Position numbers and translations under genes: made by a program. From Idiomarina loihiensis (GTDB lineage: Bacteria > Pseudomonadota > Gammaproteobacteria > Enterobacterales > Alteromonadaceae): 64,000 nt of DNA. Below are positions 1 to 10,133 of the stretch, one piece after another. Numbering within the stretch: the first letter of the stretch is position 1; the number at the start of each line of letters is the position of its first letter. Under the pieces are notes generated by a model. It saw only the letters and a list, made by a program, of their open reading frames with translations. It ran no database searches and was not told where the DNA came from. The stretch covers positions 1,488,001-1,552,000 of the forward strand of contig NZ_CP074112.1 in assembly GCF_024584785.1 (NCBI RefSeq), read 5' to 3'.

Positions 1-38
1 GCTGCCAACAAGTGGTAAATATATGATTTACCTAGGGT

Positions 39-2675
39 TTATTTCTTACGCTTTTTCGCTTCTTGTACGCTCCACGTGCCGTCACGATAAAAGGCTTGCC
101 AGCCAGTCGGCTTGCCATCCGCTTCGGTAATCACATACTGCTCTTTGTTCTTACGGCTGTAGCGGACAATCGCCTCGTTACCCTCATCGTCTTTTGCTGG
201 GGCTTCGGTAAGATAATGAAACTTACTCGGAATACGATCTTTAAAACGTTGTAATTCCGCTACTTTCACCGCCCGCGTCTCACGTGAACGAGGGAAGGTA
301 TTGGCCGACAGAAATACCCCAGAAGCACCGTCACGCAACACATAGTAAGCGCTTGAGTCTTCACATGGCAACTCAGGGAATGGCACCGGATCTTCTTTCG
401 GCGGCGCTGGTTGACCATTTTTCAGTAATTTACGAGTATTTTTACACTCACTGTTAGTACAATCAAAATACTTGCCAAACCGGCCGGTTTTGAGCTGCAT
501 TTCACTGCCACAGCGGTCGCACTCTAACACCGGACCATCGTAGCCTTTGATTTTAAATTCACCCTGCTCAACTACCACCCCATCACAGGCTGGGTTGTTA
601 CCGCATACGTGCAGCTTGCGTGATTTATCAATCAAGTAGCTATCCATGGCAGTACCACACTTAGGACAACGCTTTTTCGCTCGTAAGGCGAGCGATTCGG
701 CTTCGTCATCGTCGCCTTTGACACTGACGGCTTCTTCACCTGGTAACAAGTTTAAGGTTTGCGTACAGCGTTCCGCTGGAGGTAAGTCATAACCTGAGCA
801 GCCCAGGAACACTCCGGTACTCGCCGTACGAATACCCATCTTGCGGCCACAGCTTGGACAGTCGATATCCGTTAGCACCATCTGATTGGTGCGCATGCCG
901 CCCTCGTCTGGATCTAATTCGGCTTGCTCTAACTTGGCTTTAAATTCTTTGTAGAAATTATCGAGTGTCTCGGTCCAATTGCGCTTGCCTTCAGCGATAT
1001 CATCTAACGCCTGTTCCATTTCAGCGGTGAAATTGTAGTTGAGTAGCCGCGAGAAGTTTTCCACCAACCGGTCATTCACGATTTCGCCCATTTTCTCAGC
1101 GTAAAACCGTCGGTTCTCAACCCGTACGTAGCCGCGATCTTGAATGGTCGAAATAATTGAAGCGTAGGTCGAAGGACGACCTATACCGCGTTTTTCTAGT
1201 TCTTTCACCAAGGATGCTTCGCTGAAACGCGCCGGTGGTTTGGTAAAATGTTGTTGTGGATCTAGCTGTTGCAATGCTAACACTTCGCCCTTTTTAACAT
1301 CAGGTAACGACGCATCATCATTCGCTTTACTCGCTGCCGGTGGCTGCACTTTGGTCCAGCCCGCAAATCTCATCACGCGGCCTCGAGCTTTCAATTCATA
1401 ATCACCAGCGGCCACCGTAATGGTAGTCGCATCGTATTGTGCCGGAGTCATTTGACAGGCAACAAATTGCCGCCAAATAAGTTCATACAAGCGCTGAGCG
1501 TCGCGCTCCATATCACGTAACTGCTCTGATTTAACCGTGACGCTTGATGGACGAATAGCTTCATGCGCCTCTTGCGCATTCTGTTTGGAGCCGTACATAT
1601 TAGGTTTGGCTGGTAAGTAGTCGCCACCAAACTGTTTCTCGATATAGCTACGACAGCTCGCTACCGCTTCACTACTTAGATTGGTTGAGTCGGTACGCAT
1701 GTAGGTGATGTGACCGGCTTCATACAAGCGTTGCGCCAACATCATGGTTTTCTTCACGCCAAAGCCCAACCGAGTACTGGCTGCTTGCTGCAGCGTAGAG
1801 GTGATAAAAGGTGCCGATGGACGACTGCTGGTCGGCTTATCTTCACGCTCCACCACTTTATATTGCGCACCTTGCAGCGCATCAACTGCCGCCATGGCTG
1901 CGGCTTTATCACCGACTTTAAAGGCCTTGCCTAGGTGTTTCTGCACCTGCATCCGCAGCTCAGCTTGTGCAGCTGTGTTTAAATCAGCGTAAATATCCCA
2001 ATACTCTTCAGGAATAAAAGCTTTGATTTCGCGCTCACGTTCCACAACCAAGCGCACTGCTACCGATTGCACCCGTCCGGCCGATAAGCCGCGGGCAATC
2101 TTTTTCCACAGTAAGGGTGACACCATAAAACCTACTACGCGGTCTAAAAAGCGACGGGTTTGTTGGGCGTGCACGCGATCTTCGTTGACCTCGGCGGGCT
2201 TCGAAAACGCTTCTTGAATGGCTTTTTTGGTGATTTCGTTAAACACCACCCGCTGAAACCGCTGTTTATCGCCACCGATTAACTCACGTAGGTGCCAAGC
2301 AATGGCTTCTCCCTCGCGGTCCAAATCCGTTGCGAGATAGATTGCATCGGCTTTGCTGGCAAGCTTCTGTAACTCAGCAACTACTTTTTCTTTGCCGGGT
2401 AAGATTTCATAGTGTGCTTGCCAGCCGTGTTCAGGGTCAATACCCATACGCGCCACCAACTTGGCGAACTCACGCTGCTGGCGATAAGCTTCTTTTGCTT
2501 CGGGCGACATTTTGCGAACTTCTGCAGCCGGCTTAGTTTTAACCGTGGCTACCGAGCGAGTGGGCAAGTCACGCACGTGGCCCACACTCGATTTCACAAT
2601 GAAATCATTCCCTAAATATTTATTAATTGTCTTGGCCTTCGCGGGGGACTCGACAATAACTAGCGCTTTTGCCAT
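39..2675 (-). CDS. topA: DNA topoisomerase I
   Basis: Type IA topoisomerase that relaxes negatively supercoiled DNA by transient single-strand cleavage. At 878 residues it has the usual length for gammaproteobacterial TopA. The N-terminal Toprim domain is visible ([12 protein letters not shown] near residue 6; the acidic DLDREGE motif at 117-123). The catalytic tyrosine is Y325 in [10 protein letters not shown]. The C-terminus has three four-cysteine zinc ribbons, beginning [18 protein letters not shown] and CDRCGSEMQ, followed by a basic tail. The ATG at 2675 is preceded by a GAGAG ribosome site. It is divergent from astB across a 235-bp gap and stands alone in the window. Identification is secure. 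Confidence 0.98.
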   Translation of the reverse strand: MAKALVIVESPAKAKTINKYLGNDFIVKSSVGHVRDLPTRSVATVKTKPAAEVRKMSPEAKEAYRQQREFAKLVARMGIDPEHGWQAHYEILPGKEKVVAELQKLASKADAIYLATDLDREGEAIAWHLRELIGGDKQRFQRVVFNEITKKAIQEAFSKPAEVNEDRVHAQQTRRFLDRVVGFMVSPLLWKKIARGLSAGRVQSVAVRLVVEREREIKAFIPEEYWDIYADLNTAAQAELRMQVQKHLGKAFKVGDKAAAMAAVDALQGAQYKVVEREDKPTSSRPSAPFITSTLQQAASTRLGFGVKKTMMLAQRLYEAGHITYMRTDSTNLSSEAVASCRSYIEKQFGGDYLPAKPNMYGSKQNAQEAHEAIRPSSVTVKSEQLRDMERDAQRLYELIWRQFVACQMTPAQYDATTITVAAGDYELKARGRVMRFAGWTKVQPPAASKANDDASLPDVKKGEVLALQQLDPQQHFTKPPARFSEASLVKELEKRGIGRPSTYASIISTIQDRGYVRVENRRFYAEKMGEIVNDRLVENFSRLLNYNFTAEMEQALDDIAEGKRNWTETLDNFYKEFKAKLEQAELDPDEGGMRTNQMVLTDIDCPSCGRKMGIRTASTGVFLGCSGYDLPPAERCTQTLNLLPGEEAVSVKGDDDEAESLALRAKKRCPKCGTAMDSYLIDKSRKLHVCGNNPACDGVVVEQGEFKIKGYDGPVLECDRCGSEMQLKTGRFGKYFDCTNSECKNTRKLLKNGQPAPPKEDPVPFPELPCEDSSAYYVLRDGASGVFLSANTFPRSRETRAVKVAELQRFKDRIPSKFHYLTEAPAKDDEGNEAIVRYSRKNKEQYVITEADGKPTGWQAFYRDGTWSVQEAKKRKK

Positions 2676-2834
2676 GCGACTCTCTATGTATTGGTGATTT
2701 ACCGGGTTCTTTTTTTAGATATATCCGTTTCGCATTCACTTCACAACCACCGAATGCAAATTAAATAAACAATCATTTTTTAAGTATAAACATGCAAACA
2801 GCCCGAAACGCCAGATAATTCAAGGGCTACAGCA

Positions 2835-2864
2835 CTTACACCTAAGCTATTTAGTGGGTATAAT
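2835..2864 (+). promoter_or_regulatory. sigma-70 promoter for astB
   Basis: A consensus -10 hexamer TATAAT lies at 2859-2864. A -35-like CTTACA (4 of 6 matches to TTGACA) lies at 2835-2840, with an 18-bp spacer. It sits about 47 bp upstream of the preferred astB ATG, so it probably drives astB alone. The remaining gap to topA is AT-rich and shows no other convincing element. Inferred from sequence only. Confidence 0.55.
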
Positions 2865-2910
2865 ACTCCGCAAATGAACACTTGCAACCGCAATGGAGGT
2901 TTCGTTAAGC

Positions 2911-4248
2911 ATGAAACACGTTGAAGTAAACTTCGATGGCCTCGTCGGCCCCACTCATAATTACGCTGGGTTATCTTTTGGTAACGTGGCGTCGTTGAGC
3001 AATGCTAAAGCAACCTCTAGCCCCAAATCAGCGGCTAAACAAGGCTTAGCCAAAATGAAAGCGCTGCACGATATGGGTATGGTGCAAGGTGTCCTGGCGC
3101 CACAAGAACGCCCTGATATTGCTACCTTACGACGTTTAGGCTTTAGTGGTTCAGATGGCGAGGTGTTAATCCGTGCCGCCAGCCAAGCCCCGCAGATTTT
3201 CCAAGCGGTGTGCTCGGCTTCAAGCATGTGGACCGCCAACGCCGCTACCGTGTCGCCGGGTGCTGATACGGCCGATGGCAAGGTACACTTTACGCCGGCT
3301 AATTTAACCAATAAATTTCACCGTAGCTTAGAGCCTCAAACCAGCGGTCGTATTTTACAGGCGATGTTTAACAATGGTCGCTACTTTGAGCACCACACTC
3401 ACTTGCCTGATAACGAGCATTTTGGAGACGAAGGCGCCGCTAACCACACGCGTTTGTGCAGTAACTACGGTCATGCTGGAGTGGAGATCTTCACCTTTGG
3501 TCGGTACGCCTTTGATAGCAGCAAGCCCGCGCCACAAAATTATCCGGCGCGGCAAACCTTTGAGGCTTCGCAGGCCATCGCACGCTTGCATGGATTAAGC
3601 GACGAGAATACGGTCTTTATTCAGCAAAACCCAGCCGTTATCGATCAAGGCGTGTTCCATAATGACGTGATTGCAGTGGGTAACCAAAACGTGCTCTTTT
3701 ATCACCAGCAAGCGTTTTTGGATACAGAGCAGAAGTTCGCCGAAATTCAGCGCAAATTTGGCGACGAACCTGTCCATTTCATTGAAGTTAGCACCAATGA
3801 AGTATCCGTTGAAGATGCCGTACAAACCTATTTATTCAACACCCAGCTGTTAACCATGCAAGACGGTCATATGGCTATTATTGCTCCAACTGAGTGTCAA
3901 GAGAACCCGCGGGTTGCTGCTTATTTGGCAGAATTAGTCACCCGCAATACCCCGATTCGCCAAGTGCATTATTTTGATGTAAAACAAAGCATGCGCAACG
4001 GCGGTGGCCCTGCTTGTCTGCGTTTACGAGTTGCTTTGAATGATACTGAACTAGCGGCGGTAAACCCAGCGGTACTGATGAACGATGAGCTATTTGCCCG
4101 TCTGAACCAATGGGTCGATAAACATTATCGCGATGAGCTGAGTGTGGCTGATTTAAGTGATCCACAGTTACTCACCGAGTCTCGGACAGCGTTAGATGAG
4201 CTCACCCAAATCTTAAAACTTGGCTCGGTGTATCCGTTCCAGTTGTAA
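2911..4248 (+). CDS. astB: N-succinylarginine dihydrolase
   Basis: Second enzyme of the arginine succinyltransferase (AST) pathway. It hydrolyses N2-succinylarginine to succinylornithine, CO2 and two ammonia. The N-terminus reads [16 protein letters not shown], characteristic of AstB. The nucleophile is the cysteine in GGGPACLR (C369 from the preferred start); TECQENPR and the surrounding blocks also fit the family. An ATG at 2893 is in frame, but TGGAGGT at 2894-2900 is a good ribosome site for the ATG at 2911, giving 445 residues, so I prefer 2911. The gene has its own promoter and terminator. The other ast genes are not in this window, so the pathway must be split or located elsewhere. Confidence 0.96.
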   Translation: MKHVEVNFDGLVGPTHNYAGLSFGNVASLSNAKATSSPKSAAKQGLAKMKALHDMGMVQGVLAPQERPDIATLRRLGFSGSDGEVLIRAASQAPQIFQAVCSASSMWTANAATVSPGADTADGKVHFTPANLTNKFHRSLEPQTSGRILQAMFNNGRYFEHHTHLPDNEHFGDEGAANHTRLCSNYGHAGVEIFTFGRYAFDSSKPAPQNYPARQTFEASQAIARLHGLSDENTVFIQQNPAVIDQGVFHNDVIAVGNQNVLFYHQQAFLDTEQKFAEIQRKFGDEPVHFIEVSTNEVSVEDAVQTYLFNTQLLTMQDGHMAIIAPTECQENPRVAAYLAELVTRNTPIRQVHYFDVKQSMRNGGGPACLRLRVALNDTELAAVNPAVLMNDELFARLNQWVDKHYRDELSVADLSDPQLLTESRTALDELTQILKLGSVYPFQL

Positions 4249-4304
4249 GGGCTATCTGGTTAAGTAGCACCTGTTTAAACCCAAGCTGTTTAAGCAGCAG
4301 CCAT

Positions 4305-4338
4305 AAAAAAAGCCATGATGAAACATCATGGCTTTTTT
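4305..4338. terminator. bidirectional terminator between astB and purF
   Basis: Perfect inverted repeat AAAAAAGCCATGATG / CATCATGGCTTTTTT around an AAA loop. A-tract and T-tract flanks let it act on both strands, ending the convergent astB and purF transcripts. Confidence 0.9.
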
Positions 4339-4358
4339 CTCGAACTTGTTATCAGCAC

Positions 4359-5879
4359 TTACTCGTCATCAAGCTCATTATGTAGCTCTAAATTAGCATC
4401 TTCAGCACTATTATCGCCACCACGAGCAATATCGTTACGGGCTGCATCAAGACGATCTAAGTAACTTTGGTTGATATCGCCAGTGATATACTTGCCGTTA
4501 AAGACCGAGGTCTCAAATTGCTCAATGGCAGGGTTCTCTTCTTGAACTGCCGCAATTAAATCGTCCAGTTCTTGATAGATCAAACCATCGGCTTTGATTA
4601 AATCGTTGATCTCCGCGGCTTCACGACCATGGCCAATCAATTCATTGGCGCTTGGCATATCAATCCCATACACGTTCGGGAAGCGGATCTCTGGGGCGGC
4701 CGAGGCAAAATAAACTTTCTTCGCGCCAGCTTCACGGGCCATCTCAATGATCTGCTCAGATGTGGTACCACGGACAATTGAATCATCTACCAACAGCACG
4801 TTTTTCCCACGAAATTCAGCGCTAATCGCATTCAACTTGCGGCGCACTGATTTACGTCGTTGGGTTTGCCCTGGCATGATAAAAGTACGGCCAATGTAGC
4901 GGTTTTTAACAAAGCCTTGGCGATACGGCAGGTCCAAAATATTAGCCATCTCAAGCGCAATATCACAACTGGTTTCAGGGATCGGGATCACCACATCGAT
5001 GTCTAAGTGAGCATAGTCTCGTTTCACTTTTTCACCTAGCTTGCGACCCATGTTAACGCGTGAGGCATACACCGACACTTTATCAATAAAAGAATCAGGA
5101 CGCGCAAAGTACACGTATTCAAAGATACAAGGGCAATGCTGTGGGTTATCCGCACATTGGCGCGAGGTCAACTGGCCATCTTCGCTGATATAAACAGCTT
5201 CACCCGGCTCGATATCACGCACATAAGTAAAGCCAGTGCCGTCTACGGCAACACTCTCAGAAGCAACGATATATTCAGGGCCCTTAGCGGTATCACGCTT
5301 ACCTAATACCAGCGGTCGAATGCCCCATGGGTCACGAAACGCGACCATGCCGTGGCCAATAATCATGGCTACCACAGCATAAGCGCCACGAATCTGTCGA
5401 TGCACTCGGCTTACCGCGGCAAACACATCTTCTGCGGTCAGTTGTAGGCTTTCTTGTTGGTACAGTTCGTGGGCAAAAATATTGAGAAGAATTTCAGAAT
5501 CAGAGGTGGTGTTAATATGGCGGCGAGCTTTCTCAAACAACTGCTGTTGTAATTCTTGCGCGTTGGTGAGGTTGCCATTATGCGCCATGGCAATACCAAA
5601 CGGCGAGTTCACATAAAAAGGTTGAGCCTCGGCCGAGCTGGAGCTACCTGCGGTTGGATAACGCACATGACCAATCCCGATCCGCCCCGTTAACCGGTGC
5701 ATATGGCGTGTGTGAAACACATCTCGCACTAAACCATTCGCCTTGCGCAAGCGCAAGGTGTTGTTGTCTACCGTCATGATGCCGGCGGCATCTTGACCGC
5801 GATGCTGTAGCATCGTTAAACCATCGTACAAGGCCTGATTAACTGGGTCTTTACCAACAATACCAACTATGCCACACAT
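4359..5879 (-). CDS. purF: amidophosphoribosyltransferase
   Basis: Commits PRPP to purine synthesis by forming 5-phosphoribosylamine from PRPP and glutamine. The protein starts MCGIVGIVG, so Cys2 becomes the N-terminal nucleophile of the class II glutaminase domain after methionine removal. [10 protein letters not shown] (71-80) and the GNLTN loop belong to the same domain. The C-terminal phosphoribosyltransferase domain carries the PRPP loop [10 protein letters not shown] at 364-373. The 506 residues match the family. It lies 50 bp downstream of cvpA, as in E. coli, and ends at a strong bidirectional terminator. Confidence 0.98.
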   Translation of the reverse strand: MCGIVGIVGKDPVNQALYDGLTMLQHRGQDAAGIMTVDNNTLRLRKANGLVRDVFHTRHMHRLTGRIGIGHVRYPTAGSSSSAEAQPFYVNSPFGIAMAHNGNLTNAQELQQQLFEKARRHINTTSDSEILLNIFAHELYQQESLQLTAEDVFAAVSRVHRQIRGAYAVVAMIIGHGMVAFRDPWGIRPLVLGKRDTAKGPEYIVASESVAVDGTGFTYVRDIEPGEAVYISEDGQLTSRQCADNPQHCPCIFEYVYFARPDSFIDKVSVYASRVNMGRKLGEKVKRDYAHLDIDVVIPIPETSCDIALEMANILDLPYRQGFVKNRYIGRTFIMPGQTQRRKSVRRKLNAISAEFRGKNVLLVDDSIVRGTTSEQIIEMAREAGAKKVYFASAAPEIRFPNVYGIDMPSANELIGHGREAAEINDLIKADGLIYQELDDLIAAVQEENPAIEQFETSVFNGKYITGDINQSYLDRLDAARNDIARGGDNSAEDANLELHNELDDE

Positions 5880-5929
5880 GCTATAACAACCTCATTGATT
5901 GCGCCTATTTACTGCGCTCATTTATTGAG

Positions 5930-6412
5930 TTAGGGGAGAAAACTTGAAGTTTTCTCTAGGTATTCAAAAAACCATTCAATCACAATGCCAAAGTGAGGAA
6001 TCAACGAAGACTCAACCCACCATTGGGCTTGGGCGAAACCAGTAAAGGAATCTAAAAAGAACAATAACGCCGCTACCACTAACACCCCACGCAGCGCCCC
6101 AAAAACGGCGCCGAGCAAACGGTCAGTGCCACTTAAACCTGTGCCTACTACTAAGCGCCCCAGCAGATTGTTTAGAATCGCTCCAACAATCAGCGTAGCC
6201 ACAAATAAAGCAGCCACAGCGGCACCATTGCGCAGCATCTCATCTTCAATACCAGAGAAATAAACTGCTAAATCTAAATAGAAAAATTTGGCGATGAAAA
6301 ATGCGGCAATCCAGATTGCCAACGACATCGCTTCTTTAATAAAACCACGACTAAGACTAATTAGCGTAGACAGCCCAATGATGGCTAAAATGGTGATATC
6401 AAACCAATTCAT
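5930..6412 (-). CDS. cvpA: CvpA family membrane protein
   Basis: Small inner-membrane protein (160 residues) of the CvpA family, known in E. coli for a role in colicin V export and envelope stress. The start [24 protein letters not shown] is typical, and four hydrophobic segments are visible at about 5-25, 28-48, 63-85 and 100-122. It immediately precedes purF, as in many gammaproteobacteria. A TATAAT-like element upstream suggests a cvpA-purF transcript. The molecular function is not firmly established in the family. Confidence 0.93.
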   Translation of the reverse strand: MNWFDITILAIIGLSTLISLSRGFIKEAMSLAIWIAAFFIAKFFYLDLAVYFSGIEDEMLRNGAAVAALFVATLIVGAILNNLLGRLVVGTGLSGTDRLLGAVFGALRGVLVVAALLFFLDSFTGFAQAQWWVESSLIPHFGIVIEWFFEYLEKTSSFLP

Positions 6413-6444
6413 AACTGCATTCCTTAGCTATTTTTGGCGCGCGA

Positions 6445-6474
6445 ATTATACCAGATTTGATTCGGTTTTGCGCC
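6445..6474 (-). promoter_or_regulatory. possible cvpA-purF promoter
   Basis: The minus strand carries a consensus TATAAT (plus-strand ATTATA at 6445-6450) about 33 bp upstream of cvpA. The matching -35 region (GCGCAA) is weak, as in activator-dependent or extended promoters. The GCGCAAAACCGAAT stretch only faintly resembles half of a PurR operator, so I do not call a PurR site. Confidence 0.35.
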
Positions 6475-6500
6475 ATTATTGTTGTTATTAAACGGTAGCC

Positions 6501-7052
6501 TTAGGGTTGGTAACGCACGACTTTACCGTTGAGTGAGGTGATTTGTTTGAGTTTTGGTAGATCTTGTTCGAGTTCACTTTTCACTAATTTAGGGCCTACC
6601 ATAAGCTTATGTAGAGGCCCTTGGCTGCCGGCCACTTGCTCGCGATAAGCAGCGTAACCAGCGGCTTGCAGTTCAGCCACCAATTGGTCAACGGACTGCT
6701 GATTGCGAAACGCTCCTAGTTGAATAACCCAACCGGACTCTTTTAATGCGGCGGCACTGGGTGGTTGGGCCGCTGCTGGAGTGCTGCTCGCCGGTGCTGA
6801 TTGGTTGAGCGTCGGTGCCGTGTCGGCGGTTAACTCAACGGTCGCTACATCATCCAACGAGGGTGGTAATTGCTCCGTTGGGATCTCCGCTACCGGGGTA
6901 CTGGTGACTGCTACTTCGGGTTGCAACGGAATCGTCTCAAATTGCTCTTGTTGCTGCGGTGGCTTGCCATCCAGCAATTCAGGTAAAATAATTACCGCAA
7001 GCGCAATCAGAATAACGCTCCCCACTAACCGGTTTTGCAATTGCGACGCCAT
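6501..7052 (-). CDS. dedD: SPOR domain cell-division protein DedD
   Basis: Single-pass inner-membrane protein with a C-terminal SPOR domain that binds denuded peptidoglycan at the septum. An N-terminal transmembrane helix (about residues 9-27, ending ILPELLDGKP) is followed by a proline, threonine and alanine-rich periplasmic linker to about 105. The SPOR domain follows (WVIQLGAFRNQQSVDQLVAELQ, then GPLHKLMVGP and the terminal VVRY). The start is 3 bp beyond the folC stop, so the two are translationally coupled. The folC-dedD-cvpA-purF order matches E. coli, supporting the name. Confidence 0.92.
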   Translation of the reverse strand: MASQLQNRLVGSVILIALAVIILPELLDGKPPQQQEQFETIPLQPEVAVTSTPVAEIPTEQLPPSLDDVATVELTADTAPTLNQSAPASSTPAAAQPPSAAALKESGWVIQLGAFRNQQSVDQLVAELQAAGYAAYREQVAGSQGPLHKLMVGPKLVKSELEQDLPKLKQITSLNGKVVRYQP

Positions 7053-7055
7053 CAG

Positions 7056-8351
7056 TTACTCCGTATCTGCTATTTTGCCCACAGTGTAAAACGACCCGCA
7101 AACCAATACCAGCGGTTGTTGTTGGTTACTCCCCTCGGGCGCGGGTGCAGCGGCAGCTAGAGCGGCGGCATAGGCACTTGCCACATCGGCAAAACAGCCA
7201 GCCACGTTAGCTGTGCTCGGCAGCTGTTGTTGCAGTTGCTCAGCTCGCGCACCACGTGGTTCGCTCAAATCGGCAAAGAACCACTGGGCAACCAGCGGCT
7301 GTAAGGTCGCTAGGGTGCCGGCAATATCTTTGTCTTGCAGCATCCCAACCACGGCTAACACGGGGCGCTCAGAATAACGCTGCCGCAGCACTTCCACTAA
7401 ATAGGCCGCCGCATGAGGATTATGAGCCACATCGAGTAAGGTATCCGCAGGACGCTGTGCCGTGGCTGCTAAAAACTGTAACCGACCCGGCTCACGCGCC
7501 TGCTCCAAGCCTTGCTTAATGGCGGTTAAAGTAACGGGTAGCGGCAACGCTGCTAAAGCAGCTACTGCCGTGGCTGCATTTGGTAAAGGCAATTGTGGTA
7601 ACGGCAAATCAAGCAGTTGTATTTCACTGTTGCGGAACTGCCAGTGCTGCGCATCTTGTGGTTTGTAGAAGAACTCATAACCGACTCGCTGCAGTTGTAC
7701 TTGCTGAGCTTGAGCCTGTTCTACTACGGCCGCTGGCAAATCAGGTTCACCGCAAATAGCCGGACGATGGGGTCTAAAAATACCCGCTTTTTCTCGTGCG
7801 ATACCAGTCCGGTCGGCCCCCAAAAAGCCAACGTGATCGATCCCCACACTGGTCAGCAAAGCAACATCCGCGTCGATAATATTCACCGCATCTAAGCGGC
7901 CTCCTAAGCCTATTTCTAACACCCAAACATCGAGGTTACGTTGCAGCATTAGCCACAATGCCGCTAAGGTGCCAAATTCAAAATAGGTTAACGAAATATC
8001 TCCCCGAGCAGCTTCTACTGCCGCAAAAGCCGCCACATGCTCAGCATCGCTGAGTTGTTCGCCATTAATACGCACGCGCTCGTTATAGCGATGCAAATGC
8101 GGAGAAATATAGACGCCAGTTTGATAGCCATCCGCGCGTAAGATAGTTTCGAGGTAACGCACCGTCGAACCTTTACCGTTAGTACCAGCAACGGTCATCA
8201 CTTTGGCGCTTGGCTGCAATAAATTGAGTTGCTCAGCAACCTGCTTCACTCGGTCTAAGCCCATGTCGATGGCTTGATGATGCAAGTGCTCTAAATAAGT
8301 CAGCCAGGCATGAAGCCCGGCTGATGTGGATGGAACAGAAAGCTGTGTCAT
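7056..8351 (-). CDS. folC: bifunctional dihydrofolate/folylpolyglutamate synthase
   Basis: Adds glutamate to dihydropteroate, and further glutamates to folates. The ATP-binding P-loop GTNGKGST is at about 57-64. FEFGTLAAL, LEIGLGGRLDAVNII and SVGIDHVGFLG follow as in Mur-ligase-fold FolC. The C-terminal domain contains LLDVAHNPHAA. The length of 431 residues is normal. It starts 4 bp after the accD stop and ends 3 bp before dedD, so accD-folC-dedD is one tight transcription unit. Confidence 0.97.
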   Translation of the reverse strand: MTQLSVPSTSAGLHAWLTYLEHLHHQAIDMGLDRVKQVAEQLNLLQPSAKVMTVAGTNGKGSTVRYLETILRADGYQTGVYISPHLHRYNERVRINGEQLSDAEHVAAFAAVEAARGDISLTYFEFGTLAALWLMLQRNLDVWVLEIGLGGRLDAVNIIDADVALLTSVGIDHVGFLGADRTGIAREKAGIFRPHRPAICGEPDLPAAVVEQAQAQQVQLQRVGYEFFYKPQDAQHWQFRNSEIQLLDLPLPQLPLPNAATAVAALAALPLPVTLTAIKQGLEQAREPGRLQFLAATAQRPADTLLDVAHNPHAAAYLVEVLRQRYSERPVLAVVGMLQDKDIAGTLATLQPLVAQWFFADLSEPRGARAEQLQQQLPSTANVAGCFADVASAYAAALAAAAPAPEGSNQQQPLVLVCGSFYTVGKIADTE

Positions 8352-8355
8352 AGGA

Positions 8356-9219
8356 TTAATATTCGTCGGCTACAGCCGGTAAGTTTTGGAACTTGGCCAA
8401 CAAGGACGCAATGGTATTTCGCATTTGGCGCCGATCAACAATCATATCAACAGCCCCATGGTCGAGTAAGAACTCAGCGCGTTGGAAGCCTTCTGGCAGC
8501 GTTTCGCGTACCGTCTGCTCAATCACTCGTGGCCCAGCAAAACCAATCAGAGCCTTGGGCTCTGCAATGTTCACATCACCCAACATGGCCAAACTAGCTG
8601 ATACGCCACCCATGGTTGGATCTGTCAGTACCGAAATGTAAGGCAAACCAGCTTCGCTCATGCGCGCTAACGCCGCTGATGTTTTTGCCATCTGCATCAA
8701 ACTCAGTAAGGCTTCTTGCATACGGGCGCCACCTGATGCTGAAAAACACACCAATGGAATCCGTTCTTGCAAACACACCTTGGCTGCTTCAGCAAAACGC
8801 GCACCAACCACGGATGCCATAGAACCACCCATGAATTCAAATTCAAACGCGACAGCCACCACCGGCATACCTTTTAAGGTACCTTTTTGCGCAACTAAGG
8901 CATCTTTCTCACCCGTAGCTTTTTGCGCAGCGGCAATACGATCTTTGTATTTTTTTGAGTCTCGAAACTTCAACACATCTTTCGGTTCAAGCTCAGCACC
9001 AATCTCGGTAACTTTACCTTCATCCAAAAAGTGCTTAAGCCGCATCCGCGCCGATACCCGCATGTGGTGATCACACTTAGGGCAGACATTCAGGCTACGC
9101 TCTAAATCAGCGCTGTACAAAATGGCATCACAACTGCTGCATTTGGCCCAAACTCCCTCGGGAATTTCACGCTTTTTGCTGCTCTTTGGTTTTGCAAGAA
9201 TTCGCTCAATCCAGCTCAT
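8356..9219 (-). CDS. accD: acetyl-CoA carboxylase carboxyltransferase subunit beta
   Basis: Beta subunit of the carboxyltransferase that forms malonyl-CoA, the first committed step of fatty acid synthesis. An N-terminal four-cysteine zinc ribbon (CSSCDAILY at about 27 and CPKCDHH at about 46) is followed by the crotonase-like domain with [23 protein letters not shown] and [16 protein letters not shown]. The 287 residues fit the family. The 83-bp gap from truA holds a 12-mer also found upstream of fabB, which may be a shared regulatory site. Confidence 0.97.
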   Translation of the reverse strand: MSWIERILAKPKSSKKREIPEGVWAKCSSCDAILYSADLERSLNVCPKCDHHMRVSARMRLKHFLDEGKVTEIGAELEPKDVLKFRDSKKYKDRIAAAQKATGEKDALVAQKGTLKGMPVVAVAFEFEFMGGSMASVVGARFAEAAKVCLQERIPLVCFSASGGARMQEALLSLMQMAKTSAALARMSEAGLPYISVLTDPTMGGVSASLAMLGDVNIAEPKALIGFAGPRVIEQTVRETLPEGFQRAEFLLDHGAVDMIVDRRQMRNTIASLLAKFQNLPAVADEY

Positions 9220-9284
9220 AGTAATTCGCTTGTCTCAATAATTTAATGGCGCTATTAAAGCACATTCGTGCTTACTAGTTTAGC

Positions 9285-9296
9285 AAAAAGTGGTCT
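9285..9296. promoter_or_regulatory. 12-mer upstream of accD, shared with fabB
   Basis: AAAAAGTGGTCT lies 66 bp upstream of the accD start. The identical 12-mer occurs at 16034-16045, 38 bp upstream of the fabB end of its intergenic region, in the same orientation relative to the gene. The GTGGTCT core loosely resembles one arm of GntR-type (FadR/PdhR-like) operators. The extended accD copy matches about 10 of 13 defined positions of the E. coli FadR consensus as I recall it. Regulatory role is inference. Confidence 0.3.
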
Positions 9297-9302
9297 TAAC
9301 TG

Positions 9303-10133
9303 TTAGCCCCATACCACCGCACTGGGTAACCATAAGGGCCCAGGCTCTACCTGCGGTAAGTTAAAGTGGGCGGGGTAATCTACCTGCACCAAATACAATC
9401 CTTCGGCCTTCGCTGTAGCCGCAGCTTGGGTTCTATCTTTTCGCGCTAACACCTGGGCTGGCCACCCGACCGCTTGGCTACCTTTGCCTACTTCCAGCAA
9501 AGTGCCAACGATGTTACGTACCATATGATGCAAGAACGCATTGGCGGCAATATCGACCACGACAAAGTCGCCTAAGCGTTGCACTTGAATGTGGGTCACA
9601 CACCGATTCGGTGAATGAGATTGGCATTGCGCGGCACGAAACGAACTAAAATCATGCTCGCCTAGCAGCCCTTGCGCGGCGTCATGCATACGAGCTACAT
9701 CTAACGGCTGGTGATAATGACTTAAGCCCTGGCCTAAGATACCCGGCCGATAACGGCCATTGGCAATAATATAGCGGTAACGCCGTCCGGTCGCACTGAA
9801 GCGTGCGTTAAAATCATCCGCAACCGGTTGCGCCCAACGCACGGCCACGGTCGCTGGTAGATTGCTATTCACGCCCATGGTCCAGGCCGGCATAGCGCGC
9901 TCGAACTGGCAATCAAAGTGCACCACTTGTCCGGTCGCATGCACCCCTGCATCGGTACGTCCGGCACAGGTGACTTCAACCGGATGATTAGCCACTTTGC
10001 TTAACGCTTGTTCAAGTACTTGCTGTACTGAGATAACTTCGCGTTGTCGTTGCCAGCCATAAAAAGCGCTGCCATCGTATTCAATCCCTAAGGCTATGCG
10101 GGTGGTTCCGCTACTACTACCTTGCTCGGTCAT
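9303..10133 (-). CDS. truA: tRNA pseudouridine synthase A
   Basis: Converts uridines 38-40 of the tRNA anticodon arm to pseudouridine. The N-terminal [17 protein letters not shown] is typical of the family. The catalytic aspartate lies in [18 protein letters not shown], and the C-terminal part shows [17 protein letters not shown]. The 276 residues are of normal length. The ATG overlaps the fimV stop by 4 bp (ATGA), indicating translational coupling. The fimV-truA adjacency is common in Pseudomonas and marine gammaproteobacteria. Confidence 0.97.
   Translation of the reverse strand: MTEQGSSSGTTRIALGIEYDGSAFYGWQRQREVISVQQVLEQALSKVANHPVEVTCAGRTDAGVHATGQVVHFDCQFERAMPAWTMGVNSNLPATVAVRWAQPVADDFNARFSATGRRYRYIIANGRYRPGILGQGLSHYHQPLDVARMHDAAQGLLGEHDFSSFRAAQCQSHSPNRCVTHIQVQRLGDFVVVDIAANAFLHHMVRNIVGTLLEVGKGSQAVGWPAQVLARKDRTQAAATAKAEGLYLVQVDYPAHFNLPQVEPGPLWLPSAVVWG

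Noticed and set aside
6421-6490. PurR operator upstream of cvpA-purF
   Set aside because: Only a partial half-site resemblance (GCGCAAAACC); not enough to call.
8660-9070. 136-codon plus-strand frame opposite accD
   Set aside because: It is antisense to a clear gene, has no ribosome site and no family resemblance.
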